Assembly: GCA_015501585.1 (NCBI GenBank)
Contig: JADNRY010000146.1
Location: forward strand, 95,087 to 159,086
Source of the DNA: Rhodocollybia butyracea
Taxonomy: Eukaryota; Basidiomycota; Agaricomycetes; Agaricales; Omphalotaceae
Length of the DNA: 64,000 nucleotides
Direction of reading: 5' to 3'
Shown here in pieces: positions 58,496 through 64,000 of the stretch. The first letter of the stretch is position 1. Every line of letters starts with the position of its first letter. A program made the translations under genes and the position numbers. The notes under the pieces were generated by a model. That model was not told the DNA's origin. It made no database searches and saw only the letters and a list, made by a program, of their open reading frames with translations.

Positions 58496-61318
58496 ATGTC
58501 TACGATCCAAACCGTATTTCTTTCCAACTGGCAACTCGGGGTTGCAGCCATTGCGATTGCTTTTCCACTTTGGCGTCTCACCAAGAAAATCATCTCAAAG
58601 TCGTCGGGGACTAATATAGCCAACGTACCTGGTCCAGCATCTCCTTCGTGGCTAGTTGGTACGCGTTAACATCTTTTTCTCTTCCCTGTGGCTCATTGTA
58701 ACTCGCTGTTAGGCAACTTTCTCCAAGTATATAACCCTGCCGCATGGGGATTTCACGAGTACCTGGCGCAAACGTGTAAGTCATGTTAAACCTCGCAGAT
58801 AAGATGCTTTCTGACTTCCGCCCATTAGTCGGTACCATTTCGCGGCTTCATGCTCCTTTCGGTGTGAGTATTCAACCTGTGCGCCTTATTCGCTGATGCC
58901 GACTGAGCTCAGGGATCGGCGCTGTACATCTACGATCCTCAAGTACTCCAAAATATCTTGATCAAAGTAAATTACTTGTTCCTTTCCGGTTTCTTACGGT
59001 TTCTTAATTTGCTCATTGCCTCCACAGAATGCCGACGTCTTCGAAGAAGGACCTCAATTCATTGAGTTAGCTCTTTTCTCCTCTTACTTGATGTGTCGAC
59101 TCTAATCTTTACTTTCATGACAGAACTAATCGTGCGATATTCGGGGAAGGGATGGTAGCAATTTCGGGTGAGATGCGTCCACCGTCGTCGCGCCTGGACT
59201 GGAAGCTCGTCGGTGATCTATACTAACATTGCCTCTTATTTTCATAGGTCATCATCATCGAAGACAGCGAAAAATGCTCAATCCAGCTTTTTCGGCGACG
59301 AACATACGGGCCATGAGTATGTTTAAATACCTAACTCGTCTTCAATCACGCTTGGCTCACAAGTAAATTGTCTTTCAGCTCCAACGTTCTTCGAAGTTGC
59401 GCACAAGGTACTTGCGAACTAAATTCCACTACTCCAAAAGATTGACATACATTTCTATTTAATCTAGCTCGAAAGCACACTCAAACAGCGTTTGCAAACC
59501 GGTGATTCGGTTCAAGAGGTACGTGTTCTTCTGTGTTAACAACCGAATGGACAGTCTTTGGACCTGGCAGGTCGACATACTTTCTTGGATGGGACGTACG
59601 GCGCTGGAGTTGATTGGACAGGCGGGTCTGGGATACTCATTCGACCCGCTGACGAACGAAAGCTCCGCCCACCCGTACAGCAAAATCATCAAAGAACTAC
59701 TGTATGTTTCTCCAAACGCTCTAGTACTACTTCTTTCTCACTCTATTCTTCGATTCAGAACCACCATGGAACGGGTGGCATTTTGGTCAATATACGTCCT
59801 CCCCTACGTTTCGAGAATCGGCTCACCGGGCTTTCGTCGATTTGTCGTTAATATCTTGCCCTGGAAGGATCTTCATCAACTTCGCGATATGTCGGACTAC
59901 ATGCAGAGTATCGCGGTAAAAGTTTACGAGTCTAAAAAATTAGCTTTCGAAGCAGGTGATGAAGCGGTTGCTGAACAAATAGGGAGGGGGAAAGATATCA
60001 TTAGTATTCTCAGTAAGTGCCCCTGCTTTCCATCTTCCCCGTGTATCGCTCAATAACCCGAACGCTAGTGAGGGAAAATATGAAGGAAGTTGAAGGCTCG
60101 GACCGACTACAAGAAAATGAAGTTTTAGGGCAGGTAAGTGCATCGTTTCACTTATACTCATGTCCCACCCATGTTAACTTGTCTTCAAAGATGAAGTAAG
60201 TAGTCTATTGGAACCTGCCGACCACGATTTGAATACCTTCCATGTATCTTAGTACTCTCATTTTTGCGGCAATGGACACCACTTCGGTAAGTTCCAGTCA
60301 CCTCCTCTAGTGACGAACTTTGATGCGATCTCTTGCGTAGAGCGCGATGACACGCATAATCGAGTTGCTTTCGAAGCATCCAGAAACCCAAGAAAAACTT
60401 CGACGCGAGATCGTCGAGGCGAAAGACCAGAAAGACGTGCAAGACCTTTCGTATGAGGAATTGACGAATCTACCATTCTTAGATGCTATATGCCGGGAAA
60501 CGCTTCGTCTGTAAGTGGTAACTCTTACGCTCATCCTGAACTCCGGGCTGATGTTACCTAGATATGCTCCAGTCCCAACGCTAGCCCGAGTGTGAGTTTT
60601 TCTCTCAAGTCGTCCAATCCTTCTGATAACAAAACGGAACCTCTTCATTAGGGCGCTTCAAGATGCGATCGTCCCTCTCTCAAACCCGATTACGGGACTC
60701 GATGGTACTGAGTTGCATCAAGTGGCCATTCCGAAAGGCACCAACATTTTTATCTCGGCTTTAAATGCGAATAGGAATCCTGATCTGTGGGGAAAAGGTA
60801 TGTCATTGCTCGTACTTGTTACATGTTAGATCCTAACAAAATAAATACACAGATGCACTCGAGTGGAAGCCTGAGAGGTGGCTGTCGCCATTGCCGGATG
60901 CTCTTCTCGAAGCTCATATTCCCGGAGTCTATTCCATCTGTTAGTCCACTCTTCCATTCGCTGAAGTTATTATCGTTGCTTATTACCTGGCTCGTTGATT
61001 AGGATGACCTTCCTTGGGGGAAGACGCTCTTGCATGTACGCGTCGATCTGATGTTTCTCAGTTTGAACAACTCTGATAATTGTTCTTTTTTCCAGTGGCT
61101 TCACGTTCTCGCAGCTCGAAATGAGTAAGCTTTTCCAACCTGTTTATATACTTGATGCTGAGTCTCCCACAGAGGTCGTTATATCCGTCTTGGTGGAAAG
61201 TTTCAACTTTTCTCCGAGCAAGAACGATTCGGAAATTGTTTGGCGGATGTCAGGGGTGTCAGCGCCTACGACTGGGGGAGATACCCAATTGCCTGTTATC
61301 TTGAGTCTTGCCAGCTGA
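58496..61318 (+). CDS. Cytochrome P450 monooxygenase, many exons
   Basis: A microsomal heme-thiolate oxygenase of about 500 residues in roughly 18-20 exons. The start at 58496 gives an N-terminal anchor (NWQLGVAAIAIAFPLWRL), then a proline-rich hinge NVPGPASPSW. HHHRRQRKMLNPAFSATNIR is the C-helix with WxxxR-type surroundings. I-helix: MNTLIFAAMDTTSSAMTRI, with the oxygen-activating Asp-Thr-Thr. K-helix: LDAICRETLRL with the ExxR pair. ALEWKPERW provides the PERW motif, and the heme loop reads FLGGRRSCIGFTFSQLEM, with the Cys ligand at about 61035 and an intron splitting it. Every join I tested keeps frame, including a 5-bp exon at 60191-60195. CYP family not assigned; substrate unknown. Confidence 0.94.
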
Positions 61319-62085
61319 GAAGTTCGACACTTGCGCTGTAGGAAACGGTCTTCATTTAATTGGTACATCACTACTTTAACCTAACTTTTAAGTGCTCCAA
61401 ATGTTCTAATCGAACTCTACCTCCTCTTACAAATAACTGGGTTAAATATGATTATGTTTTTCGTTTGCACACAAACCAAAGTTAAGAATCGCTTGCAGAA
61501 ACCGCATCAGGAACCGCGTATGACGGGAGGCTCCTGTTAACTTCAACTTTGCTTATCGAGGTAAGGGTAAGGCAGCGCTAGGTGGCTTGTAATATTCTTT
61601 TTGTGTTGCGCGGTCGACGGTCGTTGAGCACTACTTGTCGCTTACGGAGTTCCCTAAATTTGCGAGGAACATCCTCTTTTGAGATTGGCAGTGCGGCCCT
61701 GGACAGTACCGTCCTCTGGCCTTTGTGGTATTTTTGGGCGCATGCCTGTGGCTCTTGGCGTCCTAGCCCTCGAGGGTTCCCGGGTTAGATTCCTAGATTC
61801 CTCATCGGATGTCCGGGTACCACTGATACTCAATGGAGCAGGTGATACTCAAGGTGGTATACCTCCTTGGGCCTGCCTAGGTGTAGGGTAAGGCGACGCT
61901 AATGGGTGTCCACGTAGAGCCGCCTCTCATGAGAAACACACCCCGACCATATTTTTGTATCATACTCGCAAGTATGCCAAGTTTTAAGATGTGAGAGTCA
62001 GGCGGTTTCATAAACCAGGACTGAGCTCGTACTGACTGAATCCTATTTTCAGTGATGCCTGGGAAACCTATGATAAGTTGAGTAG
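61319..62085. other. Intergenic between converging 3' ends
   Basis: No gene seen; short plus-strand frames at 61582-61891 lack motifs. Confidence 0.45.
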
Positions 62086-63495
62086 TTATGATTGAGAAAC
62101 ATAGTAATCCGGGGGTGAGTCCTCGACCTCTTCCAGCCTTCTCGTCAATTCAGCCACTCTTTGCTGTAAGTTAACAATCTCCTCTCGACTCCCATCTCGT
62201 TCGTCGCGAAGAAGATCCAAGGCTTCCCGTGTGGTACGCAACTCCTCCTGTGCATTCTGGGCTTGTGCTTGCACTTCAGCTTGCTTTAGCCTCGCTCCTT
62301 GAATATATTAAGCTTCAATCTTCAAGTCGAATAAAAATAACATACTCCCTTGGGTAGAAGTAATTCCACTAGATGTGGATCCTGCGACCACTACTCCTCG
62401 AGTTTTCTGTGTAACATTGGCTCCAGCCTGGGTCTCAGTGATGCCAGCGACGCTGTATAATCAATGATTAGTTCTCCCTCGTCATAAGTGGCTGATAAGC
62501 GGAACGTACAAAGGAGATATAGACTCTTCATCTGCTGAATGAAGGTCTGCAGGGGAAGCGGCAGATCGGGCTAGCCTTCGGCGTCGGCGAATCCATAGAA
62601 GCAAAGTAAAGAACAAGAAGAGGGCTCCGGCGATTGTCCCTCCAATTATAGCGCCCAAGTTTTTCGGTACATTTACCACAGTAAGTGCAACAGGAATTGA
62701 GGTTGAAGCGCTGGGTCTAGGCATTTCAGATCATGATTCATAGACAATTGACCAGCTTTGCTGAATGAAGCTCACATACTCACATAGAGCTTGTTGTCCT
62801 AGCACTAGTTATAAGGAATATAAGCACGATTCATATTCTCCGTTCACAAAAGCTCTCACACTGCAAATGTTGATTGGTTATCTAAACTTGAGGTAACGTC
62901 ACCAGAATGTATGATAGAATGATGGATATAATTGACTCACGAGGTTGAAGTAGCTGGCGACAGTGCGACATTTTGAAAGGTAAACATTCCAGACCCGCCA
63001 GCACTGTGATTTGAGATAATGGCTAATGTTCAACCACCGCGACACTCAACTATTGCGAAGAAACTTACTCTATATAACTTATAGCGACTTGAACCGAAGT
63101 CGCACTAAGAAGAATATGGTTCAAACGCATATGTTATTCCGAATAACGCTCACTCACGTTAATGTAGGAATGATCAGAGAAAAAAATTCTTCGGACTCTG
63201 GACCGGCTAGGAGACCTGATGTAGAAGGAAGCTCTGGAGCTGTCACAGTGGTTACAGTGATGGCTTGACCACCGCTGCTACCGTCTGAAAAGATTACCGC
63301 GAAAGGAGGCGGGTTACCACCGAGTGCGACCGTTACGGTCTCACCCTCGGTGAGTATACCACTAAGAGAACCAAAAACAGGTGCGGTGAGAAGAGAAATT
63401 TCGGAATCTGCGCGCTCTTGAACAAACTCCTGAAGAAATCATCTGTTAGCAAACAAGAAATATCCACTTGAAGACAGTACAAGAGTGCTCACCAT
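62086..63495 (-). CDS. Single-pass membrane protein with coiled-coil tail and PPDY motif
   Basis: The start codon alone forms exon 1 (ATG ending at 63493), followed by an exon beginning EFVQERADSEISLLTAPVFG, and then LTEGETVTVALGGNPPPFAV and FSDGSSGGQAITVTTVTAPE. Further exons include SAGGSGMFTFQNVALSPATS (about 62980) and the membrane segment NLGAIIGGTIAGALFLFFTL (about 62650) with a basic stop-transfer RRRRRLAR. The tail has a heptad-like coiled coil (LRTTREALDLLRDERDGSRE; LQQRVAELTRRLEEVE) and ends EDSPPDYYVSQS at 62086. No typical signal peptide is visible, so a further 5' exon is possible. Architecture parallels the gene at 8330-10046, without close sequence similarity. Function unknown. 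Confidence 0.78.
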
Positions 63496-64000
63496 ATCGC
63501 CTCAAGATAAAATAATATCAAAGATCGTAACGGTGAATTTGATCCCAAAACCGCAGGTGGAGAAGGGGTGAGAGGGCACAGTCATGAATAAATCTACCTG
63601 GTAACACACTTGATATATCTTTTCTAACGCCCAAGCATCAGACCCGAGGGATGGTGATCAGCTACTCCTTGCAACAAAGCGCTGTGGCTGTAATTAGATA
63701 GCGATATCATCAATACGAGGTCCATAATGTCCGATCTTCATAACACAGCTCGATCCACAAACGTTCCTTCTTTCCTGCCTTCCCTCAGTTGCTGAATCCC
63801 ATTTATCAAGGACGTGCGTAATCCACTTACACTCATTTCAAGCATAGCCTTGGTGTGGGAGATATGCTTCATGAGTTAGCCCAACTCGCTTCAGGAGTCC
63901 GTGTAAACTAATAAGTACAATCTCCCAGGAACACGTCGAGTGATTCAACTCTGTATTAGAAAGTAGACGATACCTGTAAACTAATAAGTACAATCTCTAA
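63496..64000. other. Window end, upstream of the membrane-protein gene
   Basis: No gene seen. A 23-bp direct repeat occurs at 63902-63924 and 63975-63997. Confidence 0.45.
63902..63997. repeat. 23-bp direct repeat pair
   Basis: tgtaaactaataagtacaat with a shared ctc end occurs twice, 73 bp apart, exactly identical. The second copy ends three bases before the window edge, so a longer array may continue outside. Confidence 0.85.

Overview
The window looks like nuclear DNA of a filamentous basidiomycete, most likely an Agaricomycete. The grounds are short GT-AG introns of about 50-65 bp cutting almost every gene, a GH5 cellulase with a CBM1 module, paired short unspecific peroxygenases, NACHT-type NLRs with WD40 or ankyrin repeats, a P450 with many exons, and single-pass membrane proteins of a kind common in mushroom-forming fungi. 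Genus cannot be set from the sequence alone.

Layout. 0.6-3.5 kb: broken SulP/STAS transporter (-). 4.5-6.9 kb: GH5 endoglucanase with C-terminal CBM1 (-). 8.3-10.0 kb: single-pass membrane protein ending in PPGY (-). 10.0-13.4 kb: no recognisable gene. 13.4-14.35 kb: MYND zinc-finger protein (+). 15.4-19.7 kb: Q/P-rich low-complexity protein and a WW-domain proline-rich protein (-). 22.4-26.7 kb: NACHT-WD40 NLR (-). 27.4-28.2 kb: doubtful hypothetical (-). 28.8-30.1 kb: FAD monooxygenase (+). 30.8-34.0 kb: NACHT-ankyrin NLR (-). 36.2-37.6 kb: intact gene of unknown family (-). 37.6-43.0 kb: repeats and unassigned DNA. 43.1-44.2 kb: peroxygenase copy 1 (+). 46.7-47.5 kb: non-autonomous hAT-like element. 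48.8-51.05 kb: MFS exporter (+). 52.15-53.2 kb: peroxygenase copy 2 (-), inverted relative to copy 1. 58.5-61.3 kb: cytochrome P450 (+). 62.1-63.5 kb: second single-pass membrane protein, ending in PPDY (-).

Themes. (1) The two NLRs have different repeat sensors but carry the same short N-terminal motif, F-x2-A-x2-F-x-I-x4-F-x3-H-G, at identical spacing; a FAD monooxygenase lies between them. (2) Between 43 and 61 kb there are two peroxygenases, an exporter and a P450, an oxidative or detoxification neighbourhood without a backbone synthase. (3) Two membrane proteins end in a coiled coil plus a PPxY motif, the classic ligand of WW domains, and one WW-domain protein is also present.

Quality caution. 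Several otherwise sound genes are broken only by single missing bases, often in homopolymers: NACHT-WD40 (2), Q-rich protein (1), WW protein (about 2), peroxygenase copy 1 (1). Residual assembly error is a serious possibility. The SulP gene has about six such breaks in 3 kb and may be a true pseudogene. The MYND, FAD monooxygenase, NACHT-ankyrin, 8.3 kb membrane protein and peroxygenase copy 2 models close with exact codon counts and need no correction. All splice sites were read by eye.
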